Origin: JAVBJN01 sp031546985
Lineage (GTDB): Bacteria > Bacteroidota > Bacteroidia > Chitinophagales > Chitinophagaceae
Length of the DNA: 49,170 bases
Reading direction: 5' to 3'
Assembly: GCA_031546985.1 (NCBI GenBank)
Contig: JAVBJN010000030.1
Span: forward strand, 1-49,170
Of this stretch, positions 16,044 to 24,610 are shown one piece after another; the first letter of the stretch is position 1, and each line of letters begins with the position of its first letter. The notes beneath the pieces were generated by a model. That model had not been told where the DNA came from. It saw only the letters and a list, made by a program, of their open reading frames with translations, and searched no databases. The translations under genes were made by a program, and so were the position numbers.

Positions 16044-17096
16044 ATGCTTAAATATTGTTATTACGGTTTGTTGCTGCTCTTGTTTCTTTTCCGTTCCAAT
16101 ACCCTGCTTGCGCAAAAAGACGGAACCACTAAAAAACACCATCGGGTAAATGTTACCGGCATTCCCATCATCAGCTACAACAATTCATATGGCGTTATTG
16201 TAGGTGCTTCGGGTATGGGATTTTTTAAACTTTCGGAAAAAGATACCATTTCCCCGGCCAGCCAGGTGGGTATAGGGCTGGGCTACACCCAAAACAAATC
16301 CTGGTTTGGATCTACCTTCGGGCAGTTTTATTTTAATGAAGACAAATGGCGCATAACCGTTGCCGGCGGTGTTGGAAACATAAACTTCCAATACTTTGAA
16401 GCGGCCAACGAAACCGAAGAAGGTGGTTTTGTAGATTACAACACGGTAAGCAAATTCTTATTCCTGAAAGGCTTGCGCAAGATTAAAGGACACTTTTATG
16501 GCGGGCTGTTCTTAAAACTACAACACTCTGATACCGATTTCTCTAACACCGACAGCAGCGAGAACGTAAACATGAATGGCATTGGCGCCTCTCTCCTGTT
16601 CGACTCCCGCAACACGGTGTACAATCCGTCCAATGGCCTGCAGGCTGCTGTTAATTTCCTGAGCAATCCATCCTGGCTGGGCAGCGACGATATTTTCCAT
16701 TCCATCTTTTTATATGCCAACTATTACCACCGCATCAACCCCAAAGCGATACTGGCTGCACGGGTAAGCATTCATGCCGGGTTGGGCGATGTGCCTTTTG
16801 TAGGGCAGCACGCCGTAGGTGGCAAGGATATACGGGGCTATACCAGCGGCGAATTCCGGGGCAACCAGGTGTATAGTGGCCAGGCCGAGTACCGCTGGAA
16901 TTTTTACAAGCGCTGGGGCGCGGTGGGCTTTTTCGGATTGGCTTTTACAGAAGCACCTTCCAGTGGTTTATTGCCGGGGGGCGGTGTGGGCGTGCGATTC
17001 AAAGCCATTCCTTCCCGCAACATTAATATTGGTATAGATGGCGCTTTGGGCAAAAACGACAAAGGCATTTACTTCCGCATCAACGAAGCTTTTTAG
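16044..17096 (+). CDS. Outer-membrane beta-barrel of the BamA/Omp85 surface-antigen type
   Basis: The ATG at 16044 gives the signal peptide MLKYCYYGLLLLLFLFRSNT ending in LLAQ; the longer frame starts with TTG and is less likely. The mature 350-residue protein has no POTRA domains. It consists of amphipathic strands with an RxGxG-like late section: AVGGKDIRGYTSGEFRGNQ (about residues 256-274), the typical D15/Omp85 loop-6 area, then QAEYRWNFYKRWGAVGFF. It ends in Phe (NEAF), as outer-membrane barrels often do. Many Bacteroidota encode such short, POTRA-less barrels with unknown cargo. It is monocistronic. Confidence 0.8.
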   Translation: MLKYCYYGLLLLLFLFRSNTLLAQKDGTTKKHHRVNVTGIPIISYNNSYGVIVGASGMGFFKLSEKDTISPASQVGIGLGYTQNKSWFGSTFGQFYFNEDKWRITVAGGVGNINFQYFEAANETEEGGFVDYNTVSKFLFLKGLRKIKGHFYGGLFLKLQHSDTDFSNTDSSENVNMNGIGASLLFDSRNTVYNPSNGLQAAVNFLSNPSWLGSDDIFHSIFLYANYYHRINPKAILAARVSIHAGLGDVPFVGQHAVGGKDIRGYTSGEFRGNQVYSGQAEYRWNFYKRWGAVGFFGLAFTEAPSSGLLPGGGVGVRFKAIPSRNINIGIDGALGKNDKGIYFRINEAF

Positions 17097-17102
17097 CCAT
17101 CG

Positions 17103-17696
17103 CTATCTGTAAACAATCGCTTTGCGCATACTGTATACACCAGCTGTTCCCACTACTTTGGTTACCCAGGGAGATAATTTTTTGTAACCCAATACCACAA
17201 AATCCAAAGATTGGTACAATGCTTTGGCCTTAGGGTTCTCTTCAATTACATCGAGCCGGATGTATTGCAACCTGCTTTCTTTGGCCAACTGCTCTAATTC
17301 GGAGAACAACAGTTTGCCGGCTCCCATACCCCGAAATTGCGGGTCTACAACAATGCCATCCATCAGCAATTCTTTTTTTTGAGGCGTACGGGTAAAGAAA
17401 ATGCCCATGAGCAATGCTTTGTACAGCCCTTTCCACCAACCAAATTCTTTTCGCAACGAAGCCAGCGTTACATCTACCAACGCATGTTTATCCCAATGGT
17501 ACCCTGCCAGGCCTATGAGCTGCCCATCGCTTGAAACCGCGGTGATGGCCCGGTTAGCATTAAACCCGCTGCGTATAATTCGAATAATAGATGTGCGCTG
17601 CCCCAGCAGGAAAACAAACTTCCGCTGAAATGCCTCTACATACATTGCTGTGGCATGATCCATATGCTCCGGTCTGATGCTGCGTTCAATTTTCAT
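17103..17696 (-). CDS. GNAT family N-acetyltransferase
   Basis: The first possible start (17708) is TTG; the ATG at 17696 (MKIERSIRPEHM) is preferred and gives 197 residues. The acetyl-CoA site is clear: MDGIVVDPQFRGMGAGKLLF, with RGMGAGK as the pyrophosphate loop, followed by SRLQYIRLDVIEENPKAKAL. The mid-section WWKGLYKALLMGIFFTRTPQ is hydrophobic. The acceptor substrate cannot be read. It is convergent with the barrel protein gene, with only 6 bp between stops. Confidence 0.85.
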   Translation of the reverse strand: MKIERSIRPEHMDHATAMYVEAFQRKFVFLLGQRTSIIRIIRSGFNANRAITAVSSDGQLIGLAGYHWDKHALVDVTLASLRKEFGWWKGLYKALLMGIFFTRTPQKKELLMDGIVVDPQFRGMGAGKLLFSELEQLAKESRLQYIRLDVIEENPKAKALYQSLDFVVLGYKKLSPWVTKVVGTAGVYSMRKAIVYR

Positions 17697-17825
17697 TTGG
17701 TGGTGCAAGAATTACAGGTTAAACGTTTGGTGCAGTTTCATTTAAAATTAATGCATTGCCGCATACACACGGTAAAAGGCTGGTTTTTATTTAATTTCAA
17801 CCGGTAAATACTTTTCCAGCAGCCC

Positions 17826-18692
17826 ATGATACAGCGCGAGCTACCCTTTACCAATGCCGTTTCTCCTTTGCTCAAAGGTATAGGGCAAATCATGCTACAA
17901 AACAATGCCTGGACGGGCTTATGCTTCCTGGCGGGCATATGCACAGGCTCATTTATGATGGGCCTTGCCGCTTTGCTGGCGGTGGTAACCGGTACCTGCA
18001 CTGCCCAAGTGCTGCGGTATGATAATGCGGCCATTCAAAGCGGATTGTATGGCTTTAGCGCTGCGCTGGTGGGAGTAGCGCTGGTCACCTTATTTCAACC
18101 AACGGTATTGATCTGGTTGGCCATTTTGCCAGGAGCGGCAATGACCACCATACTGCAACATTTCTTTATCGTAAAAAAGATTCCTGCCTATACATTTCCG
18201 TTTATACTCGTTACCTGGGTATTGATGCTGGTGCACCATTATTTTCCTTTTGCACCTGCGGCAGTAATGGATTCACCCGTAACGGCAAATCATTTCCTAG
18301 CATTGCTATCCCGTGGCTTTGGACAGGTTATTTTTCAAAGCAGCATTGCAGCAGGCATACTTTTTTTAGCCGGGGTGCTTATAAGTAGCCCCGTTGCAGC
18401 AGTATATGGCATTGGCAGTATTGTAATAAGTGCGGTGATGGCTTATTGGCTGGGCCAACCTTTAAACGATATTTACATGGGCTTGCTGAGTTACAATGCA
18501 GTGCTTTGCGCTATTGTTTTTTCGGGGAAGAAAATGCAGGATTTTGTACTGGCTTTTATATCAGTTCTCTTGTCGGTGTTCATTATGGTGCAAATGCGCA
18601 AGATGCAGCTTACGGCGCTCACCTTTCCATTTGTGCTGGCAAGCTGGCTCACACTACTGGTTAAGGCTACACTGTTACGGGCAAAAAACTAA
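17826..18692 (+). CDS. Urea transporter (UT family) channel
   Basis: This 288-residue integral membrane protein has about ten hydrophobic segments in two homologous halves. Family signatures are visible in each half. The first has GLYGFSAALVGVAL (about residues 75-88) and TFPFILVTWVLML. The second has MGLLSYNAVLCAIVFSG and LTFPFVLASWLTLL. UT proteins are trimeric channels that let urea pass down its gradient. No urease, allophanate or urea-carboxylase gene is in the window, so the role here is unclear. Its 3' end overlaps the convergent ASCH-domain gene by 4 bp. Confidence 0.88.
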   Translation: MIQRELPFTNAVSPLLKGIGQIMLQNNAWTGLCFLAGICTGSFMMGLAALLAVVTGTCTAQVLRYDNAAIQSGLYGFSAALVGVALVTLFQPTVLIWLAILPGAAMTTILQHFFIVKKIPAYTFPFILVTWVLMLVHHYFPFAPAAVMDSPVTANHFLALLSRGFGQVIFQSSIAAGILFLAGVLISSPVAAVYGIGSIVISAVMAYWLGQPLNDIYMGLLSYNAVLCAIVFSGKKMQDFVLAFISVLLSVFIMVQMRKMQLTALTFPFVLASWLTLLVKATLLRAKN

Positions 18693-19288
18693 ACCTCATT
18701 ATTTATAGCTGTTTCATTTTGCAGCAGGAACATTTTGCCCAATGGCGATAATTCATAACCCGGATGGTGGCTGATGGTAAGACCCAGGTTTTTGAGCTTA
18801 CGGATGTTGAGCTTTAGCCAATCTTTTTCTTTGCCGGTAAGCCGGGCCAGTTCAATGGCAGCCAGTTTGGGGTGCGCTTGTATCGCCAGCAATATCTCCC
18901 GCGTCCAATTGCCTTGTTTACTATAGTGGTCCAGCCGTTCCAGCTTTTGATTTAAGGTGTTTAAGTCTGCTGTGGTTAGTTGCGTTTGCTCCCGCAGTGC
19001 AATACGCGGGTCTGCTGCATAAAAGCAGACAGCAATGCGGTATAGCTTACCCTTTTCCGAAGGCCGCAGCGATTTCTCCAGTTGCGCCAGATCCTTAAAT
19101 CCTGCAAGCCTGCAATCTGCTTCGGTAATGTCGCTCATTTTTACCTCTGTTATATCATTAACCAGCACCAGGCCAATGCCGGTTTTCAACAAACTCCCCT
19201 GCTTAACGGTTGGTTTTTCCCATTGCCGGAATGCCAGGCCAATGGCACCTGCTTTAATACCTTCCAGATCGGCGTTTTTAAACAGCAT
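18689..19288 (-). CDS. ASCH-domain protein with C-terminal winged helix
   Basis: The 199-residue product has two parts. Residues 1 to about 85 fit an ASCH/PUA-like fold: GIKAGAIGLAFRQWEKPTVK, then the KTGIGLVLVNDITEV strand and DITEADCRLAGFKDLAQLEK, the usual ASCH helix. Residues 110-195 look like a winged helix (REILLAIQAHPKLAAIELA, then a recognition-type helix and LTISHHPGYELSPLGKMFL wing). ASCH domains are predicted RNA-binding modules, and fusion to a helix-turn-helix would fit a regulatory role. Both assignments are by pattern, not alignment. The 3' end overlaps that of the urea transporter gene. Confidence 0.65.
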   Translation of the reverse strand: MLFKNADLEGIKAGAIGLAFRQWEKPTVKQGSLLKTGIGLVLVNDITEVKMSDITEADCRLAGFKDLAQLEKSLRPSEKGKLYRIAVCFYAADPRIALREQTQLTTADLNTLNQKLERLDHYSKQGNWTREILLAIQAHPKLAAIELARLTGKEKDWLKLNIRKLKNLGLTISHHPGYELSPLGKMFLLQNETAINNEV

Positions 19289-19435
19289 GACGTAAGCTTG
19301 TTATGGGATTAGCCAGCAATGTATAAATTATTTTTTTCTGGCATTTTATATTAATAATTTCACCACTACGTTTAACTAACCATGCCCTGCTCTTCGTTTT
19401 AAACGTAAAACGCCCCACTATAAACCAACCTTACC

Positions 19436-20512
19436 ATGAAAAGATTGCCTGCCCTGTTACTGTTTATACTATTGGCCCAGTGTTTATTTGGGCAATCACC
19501 TGCTCTTGATCATTTCATCGATTCCTTTGCAAGGGCCAATCAGTTCAACGGCACCATCGTTATCGAAAAAAAATCGAAGATCAGCTACCAGCAAAGCTTT
19601 GGCTTAGCCAACTTTCCATTTAAGGTACCTACCACGCTGGAAACTAAATACAAGATAGCCTCGCTTACCAAACTGTTTACCTCCGTCTTGATCATGCAAT
19701 TATGCGAACAGGGCAAAGTGGATGTAAACCGGCACATCAGCGATTACTTGCCCGATTATAAAGGGGAGGGCGGCCACAGCATAACCATACGCCAATTGTT
19801 AAACCATACCTCCGGCTTACCCAATATCGATACGGTAACATCTGTTGAAAGCGCAATAAAGAATGGACTGCCCGTATACCAGGCGCCCCGTACTACCGAT
19901 GAGTTGTTAAACAATTATTGCAGTGGAAAACCAGTAAACGAGCCAGGCAAAATATTTGACTACAACAACGCAGACTATATAGTATTGGGCAAGATCATTG
20001 AGCAAATGTATCATAAACCCTATGAGCAGGTACTTAAGGAAAACATATTGCAACCACTAAACATGAAAAACTCGGGAATGGTATACCAGCAAAATATCGT
20101 TCCGGGCTTGGCAGATACTTATTTCTTTAGAGCAGACCTGAACAGGCTTGTGCCCGACCTGCCGGTTTACCCCGAAAACTGGTACGCGGCAGGCAGCATG
20201 TATGCCACAGCTAAAGACCTGTTGTTGTTTTCAAACGCATTGTTTGGCCCAAAATTATTAAAGCAGGAAACATTGAAGCAACTGTTTACCCCCGGCCTGG
20301 ATGAATACGGCTACGGTGTATGGGTGTACGAAAACTACAAGATCAACAACCGGACGTTTACCATAGTAAAAAGGCCGGGACAAATTATGGGCGCACAAAG
20401 TATGCTGTTTCATATCCTTGAAGAAGACGCCACTATTCTTATTCTTTGCAATGCTACAACGGCCAGCCTGGACCAGTTTGCGGCCAAAATTGCGAAGCGC
20501 ATCATACCCTGA
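19436..20512 (+). CDS. Serine hydrolase, class C beta-lactamase family
   Basis: This 358-residue secreted protein has the signal peptide MKRLPALLLFILLAQCLFGQ. Active-site motifs are SxxK as Ser76-Leu-Thr-Lys79 in KIASLTKLFTS and YxN as Tyr176-Asn-Asn178 in FDYNNADYIVLG. The third motif region reads KRPGQIMG instead of the usual KTG/HSG, which is typical of non-lactamase members of the family. HTSGLPN (about residues 124-130) is a family landmark. Substrate unknown. It is monocistronic and only broadly related to the one at 2966-4060. Confidence 0.85.
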   Translation: MKRLPALLLFILLAQCLFGQSPALDHFIDSFARANQFNGTIVIEKKSKISYQQSFGLANFPFKVPTTLETKYKIASLTKLFTSVLIMQLCEQGKVDVNRHISDYLPDYKGEGGHSITIRQLLNHTSGLPNIDTVTSVESAIKNGLPVYQAPRTTDELLNNYCSGKPVNEPGKIFDYNNADYIVLGKIIEQMYHKPYEQVLKENILQPLNMKNSGMVYQQNIVPGLADTYFFRADLNRLVPDLPVYPENWYAAGSMYATAKDLLLFSNALFGPKLLKQETLKQLFTPGLDEYGYGVWVYENYKINNRTFTIVKRPGQIMGAQSMLFHILEEDATILILCNATTASLDQFAAKIAKRIIP

Positions 20513-20659
20513 CTTACCTGCTGCACCTTACATAACATGGTGCAAGATTAAAACGATGCTGTTTGCAGCAAGTTCAAAGCGACAATTCTCAAAAGAATTA
20601 ACATCTGAATTTATTTTATATAAAATATACGTAAATTTAAATGACAAACCTCTATCACC

Positions 20660-22060
20660 ATGAAACATAAGTTCTATTGGGCTTTGCTATCATGTAGTAT
20701 TGGCCTCACCCATCCCGCAACAAGCCAGGTTGTAATTGCCGATGTCATTACCGATTTTAACGGCAGCATATGGAGTTCCAGCACCACAAGCAATAACCCC
20801 ACCCATCCCAACGACAGTCACAACCTGCTGGCTTTTTCTTACAACGGCACTACCTACTCTACAGGTGTAAACGATGCCATGCTCACTGCCAACACCATTA
20901 CTTTTGTGCCGCTGAGTGTGGCGTCATTCACCATTCCCAACAATGCACTCAATGCCCCTGTTGGTGGCAGCACCTATATTGGTGTAGGGTTTAATTACGG
21001 TGGAGGTGCTGGCAATGTGGCTCCTATACCGGTAGTAAACAATATGGCCCAGTACCTTACCGACGGTGCAGTACAGGGGCTCGATCTCGGCACCGGCGTT
21101 TTCAACATACCCCATTCAGAGATCGTATACGCCGTATCGGGCTTTAATATTGGTTCGGTAGGCGATGGCATTCCCGACATACTGCTTACACAGATTGGCA
21201 GCCCGCCCAGCACGGCTAACGACACCATTCTCTTTACCGATATTAACGGAAATATGGTAGGCAATTTTGTGGTGGGTAATGTGGCCAGCATCGCTACCGT
21301 AGCGCAAACCGACTGGAAATTCTATACCCCAACCGATCCTCCCGTATATACATTAATAGGCGGCCAAACCCGCGACCTGAGGATGGTAGGCTTTGACCTG
21401 CAGGATTTTGGTTTAACCACGCTAGACCTGCCCAGCATTACCAACTTTAAACACCGGGTAAGCGGCGAAAGCGACCAGGCTTTTCTGGCGCATAATACGG
21501 CATCCTTTACATCAGATACGGGCATCGTTACCCCACTGCCCATAAACCTCGAATCTTTTACGGCTGATAAGACCAACCATGCGGTGCGCTTGAGCTGGAA
21601 AGCCAGCGGCGCAAAAGCCTTCTCGCATTTTGAGCTGGAGCACCGTGCCGAAAACGAGGCCCAATTCAAACAACTGGCCGTGATTCCGTTTCACGAAAAT
21701 AAATTCGTGTACACCGAAACCCACCATGAGCCTGCCCACGGCCGCAATTATTACCGTTTAAAACTGGTAGATGAGGATGGCAGTTTTAATTACAGCAAAG
21801 TCGTACTTGCCAATTTTTCTGCCACAGCAGATATTAAAATATTGCCCAATCCTGCACACGAAACCATTAACATTTACACCTCGGTACAAACAGACCAGAT
21901 CATTGTATCGGGTATAGAGGGCAAGACCATTAACCTACCGGTAAAAACCGGCAGCGGATACCAAAGTATTGATGTGAGCACGTTGCCCAGCGGCATTTAT
22001 TTCGTTCGTATTATTTCGGGAACCGATGTAGCTGTAGAAAAAATAAGGGTGCAGCATTGA
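20660..22060 (+). CDS. T9SS-exported surface protein with type A sorting domain
   Basis: This 466-residue protein has an N-terminal signal peptide (MKHKFYWALLSCSIGLTHPA). A beta-rich, Asn/Gly/Thr-rich region of about 270 residues follows that I do not recognise. Next comes the PLPINLESFTADKTNHAVRL linker, with FELEHRAENEAQFKQLAVIP and YYRLKLVDEDGSFNYSKVV. The C-terminal type IX sorting domain begins at ILPNPAHETINIY and ends in GIYFVRIISG...KIRVQH. Such domains direct passage through the type IX secretion system and anchoring or release at the cell surface. The function of the N-terminal module is unknown. It is followed by a 12-bp-stem hairpin. Confidence 0.85.
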   Translation: MKHKFYWALLSCSIGLTHPATSQVVIADVITDFNGSIWSSSTTSNNPTHPNDSHNLLAFSYNGTTYSTGVNDAMLTANTITFVPLSVASFTIPNNALNAPVGGSTYIGVGFNYGGGAGNVAPIPVVNNMAQYLTDGAVQGLDLGTGVFNIPHSEIVYAVSGFNIGSVGDGIPDILLTQIGSPPSTANDTILFTDINGNMVGNFVVGNVASIATVAQTDWKFYTPTDPPVYTLIGGQTRDLRMVGFDLQDFGLTTLDLPSITNFKHRVSGESDQAFLAHNTASFTSDTGIVTPLPINLESFTADKTNHAVRLSWKASGAKAFSHFELEHRAENEAQFKQLAVIPFHENKFVYTETHHEPAHGRNYYRLKLVDEDGSFNYSKVVLANFSATADIKILPNPAHETINIYTSVQTDQIIVSGIEGKTINLPVKTGSGYQSIDVSTLPSGIYFVRIISGTDVAVEKIRVQH

Positions 22061-22086
22061 GTTTCATAAAATGAATCTCCGGTATC

Positions 22087-22121
22087 ACTACAGGGTGCAG
22101 CATTATGGCGCACCCTGTAGT
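22087..22121 (+). terminator. Hairpin downstream of the T9SS cargo gene
   Basis: The perfect 12-bp arms ACTACAGGGTGC (22087-22098) and GCACCCTGTAGT (22110-22121) surround an 11-base loop, 27 bp after the stop. There is no long T-run after it (ATTCTACCCC), so it may be a transcript-stabilising or weak termination hairpin. Confidence 0.55.
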
Positions 22122-22176
22122 ATTCTACCCCTACCAGGCCCCCAACCCAGGCATTACCTAAAACACACCTGCTTTT

Positions 22177-24576
22177 ATGAACAGAAGCTACCCAATATCT
22201 ACAGCCCTGCTTGCCTGGTGCTTTATCGTAAGTTGCGGAGGAGACCAGCGTACAACAACCCCGGCTGCTGACGGGCCCCGTGCATCCAGCGATACAACGG
22301 GCAGTGTGCTGCCTTTTCCGGAGCCGCCCTCTGCCAGTACCTACGGCGAGTCTATCCTGGAGAGTAAGCATGTGCGGCGCAGCCATCCCAGCCATTTAAA
22401 AGCCGGCGCACCCAATATCGTTATCGTGCTGATGGATGATGTGGGTTTTGGCTTGCCTTCTACCTTTGGCGGAGAAATTAACACACCTACCCTTACCCGG
22501 GTGTGGAACAGCGGTATTGCCTACAACGAGTTTCATACCACTTCTATTTGCTCGCCCACCAGGGCTTCGCTCCTTACCGGGCGCAACCATACCCGTGTAG
22601 GAAGCGGCACCATTGCAGAGCGCGCGGTAGACTGGGACGGCTACACGGGCATTATTCCCAAAGAGGCCGCCACTGTGGCTGAGGTTCTTAAAAACTATGG
22701 CTACCATACCGCGGCCTTTGGCAAATGGCACAATACCCCTGCCGACCAAACCACCAAAATGGGCCCGTTCCAGTACTGGCCGGTCAACTATGGGTTCCAG
22801 CATTTTTACGGTTTCCTGGGTGGCGAGGCCTCTCAATACGAGCCGCGCCTCATCAACGATTTTACGCCCATAGAGCCGCCCCGCAACGAAAAATACCACC
22901 TTACCCACGACCTCGCCGATAATGCTATTACCTGGCTCAAAGACCGCAAAGCCTTTGCACAAGACCAGCCCTTCTTCCTCTATTTCGCGCCGGGTGCGGG
23001 TCACGGACCACACCAGATATTTAAAGAATGGGCCGATAAATACAAGGGCAAATTCGACGATGGCTGGGATCAGTACCGGGAGCGGGTTTTTCAGCGTCAG
23101 AAAGCAATGGGCTGGATTCCTACCAATACCCAGCTAACCCCAAGAGACAAAACCATGCAGGGTTGGAGCGATATTCCCGAAAACGAAAAACCTTTTCAGC
23201 GCAGGCTTATGGAAGTGTTTGCCGGTTTTGTAGAGAACGCGGATTATGAAGTAGGCAGGCTCTATGATGCTATTGATGCGCTGGGCGAAAAAGACAATAC
23301 GGTTTTCATATACATCTGGGGCGATAACGGCAGCAGCGCCGAGGGACAAAACGGTTCTATCAGCGAGCTGCTGGCCCAAAACGGCATACCCAATACCATA
23401 CAGCAGCAGATAGCAGCGCTCGGGGCCATTGGCGGGCTGGCAGCACTGGGCACCAACCATACCGACAATATGTACCACGCCAGCTGGGCATGGGCGGGCA
23501 ATACCCCTTTTAAATACACCAAACTGGTGGCCTCACATTTTGGCGGCACCCGCAACGAGCTGGTCATTAGCTGGCCCAAAGGCATTAAACCCGATAAAAC
23601 ACCCCGCTCGCAGTTTCATCATGTAAACGATATTGTACCCACCCTCTACGAGATTGTGGGCATTGCACCACCCAAAGTGGTAAACGGTTTTTCCCAGATA
23701 CCGATGGATGGTATAAGCATGGCCTATACCTTTAACAATGCCACAGCCCCACCTGCCGATAAAGTGCAGTTCTTCGACAACAACGGCAGCCGGGGTATTT
23801 ACAAAGACGGTTGGTATGCCTGCACCTTTGGCCCGCTTTTTCCCTGGTTGCCCGGCGCGCCCGGTTTAAACAAGTGGGATCCTAAAAATGATAAATGGGA
23901 ACTGTACCATCTTACTGATGATTATTCGCAGTTTAACGACCTGGCGGCCAAAGAGCCGCAGAAACTGGAGGAAATGAAAAAGCGCTTCCTGGCGCAAGCC
24001 AAAGACAATAAAGACCTGCCTATTGGCGCGGGCATCTGGCTGCGCCTGCATCCCGAAGATGTGCTTACCTCGCCCTACAAGAGCTGGACCTTTGACCAAA
24101 ACAGTACACGCATGCCCGAGTTTGCAGCGCCGGGCCTGGGCAAAAAACCCAATAAGGTGGCAATAGATCTCGATGTGCCTGCCAATGCCAATGGCGTGCT
24201 GTATGCCCTGGGTGGCTCAGGTGCAGGCTTAACCTGCTTTATGGAAAACGGCAAACTGGTGTATGAGTATAATATGTTTATGATAGAACGGTACACCATC
24301 GAAAGCAAAGGAAAGATAACACCAGGCAAGCACCATATAGAAATACTTACCGGGCTGGCCAAACCCGGTGCGCCCGCTACCATTACCCTAACGCTGGATG
24401 GTAAGGAACTCGCCAAAGGCACGGTAAACAGAACTGTACCCGCGGCATTCAGCGCCAATGAGACCTTTGATGTAGGCACCGATCTGGGCTCGCCGGTCTC
24501 GCTGCGCTACCACAAAAAAGCACCTTTCGCTTTTAACGGTCAAATATCATCACTCAAGGTAGACCTCTTGCATTAA
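22177..24576 (+). CDS. Large arylsulfatase lipoprotein (sulfatase family S1)
   Basis: This 799-residue lipoprotein has Cys20 in the lipobox FIVSC. The sulfatase core begins with the metal-binding IVIVLMDDVGFG (Asp87-Asp88). It contains the CxPxR active-site signature at residues 125-129 (ICSPTRASLLTGR); Cys125 would be converted to formylglycine. The AAFGKWHNTP segment supplies the conserved Lys/His, and FIYIWGDNGSS the later metal ligands. Its length resembles the ~780-residue AtsA/AtsD-type arylsulfatases, with an extra beta-rich C-terminal domain from about residue 660. It probably sits in the outer membrane or periplasm and cleaves sulfate esters; the substrate is unknown. It is followed 34 bp later by a second sulfatase. 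Confidence 0.9.
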   Translation: MNRSYPISTALLAWCFIVSCGGDQRTTTPAADGPRASSDTTGSVLPFPEPPSASTYGESILESKHVRRSHPSHLKAGAPNIVIVLMDDVGFGLPSTFGGEINTPTLTRVWNSGIAYNEFHTTSICSPTRASLLTGRNHTRVGSGTIAERAVDWDGYTGIIPKEAATVAEVLKNYGYHTAAFGKWHNTPADQTTKMGPFQYWPVNYGFQHFYGFLGGEASQYEPRLINDFTPIEPPRNEKYHLTHDLADNAITWLKDRKAFAQDQPFFLYFAPGAGHGPHQIFKEWADKYKGKFDDGWDQYRERVFQRQKAMGWIPTNTQLTPRDKTMQGWSDIPENEKPFQRRLMEVFAGFVENADYEVGRLYDAIDALGEKDNTVFIYIWGDNGSSAEGQNGSISELLAQNGIPNTIQQQIAALGAIGGLAALGTNHTDNMYHASWAWAGNTPFKYTKLVASHFGGTRNELVISWPKGIKPDKTPRSQFHHVNDIVPTLYEIVGIAPPKVVNGFSQIPMDGISMAYTFNNATAPPADKVQFFDNNGSRGIYKDGWYACTFGPLFPWLPGAPGLNKWDPKNDKWELYHLTDDYSQFNDLAAKEPQKLEEMKKRFLAQAKDNKDLPIGAGIWLRLHPEDVLTSPYKSWTFDQNSTRMPEFAAPGLGKKPNKVAIDLDVPANANGVLYALGGSGAGLTCFMENGKLVYEYNMFMIERYTIESKGKITPGKHHIEILTGLAKPGAPATITLTLDGKELAKGTVNRTVPAAFSANETFDVGTDLGSPVSLRYHKKAPFAFNGQISSLKVDLLH

Positions 24577-24610
24577 CCCACACATTTCTCCTATACCTAA
24601 TCCTGCAAGT

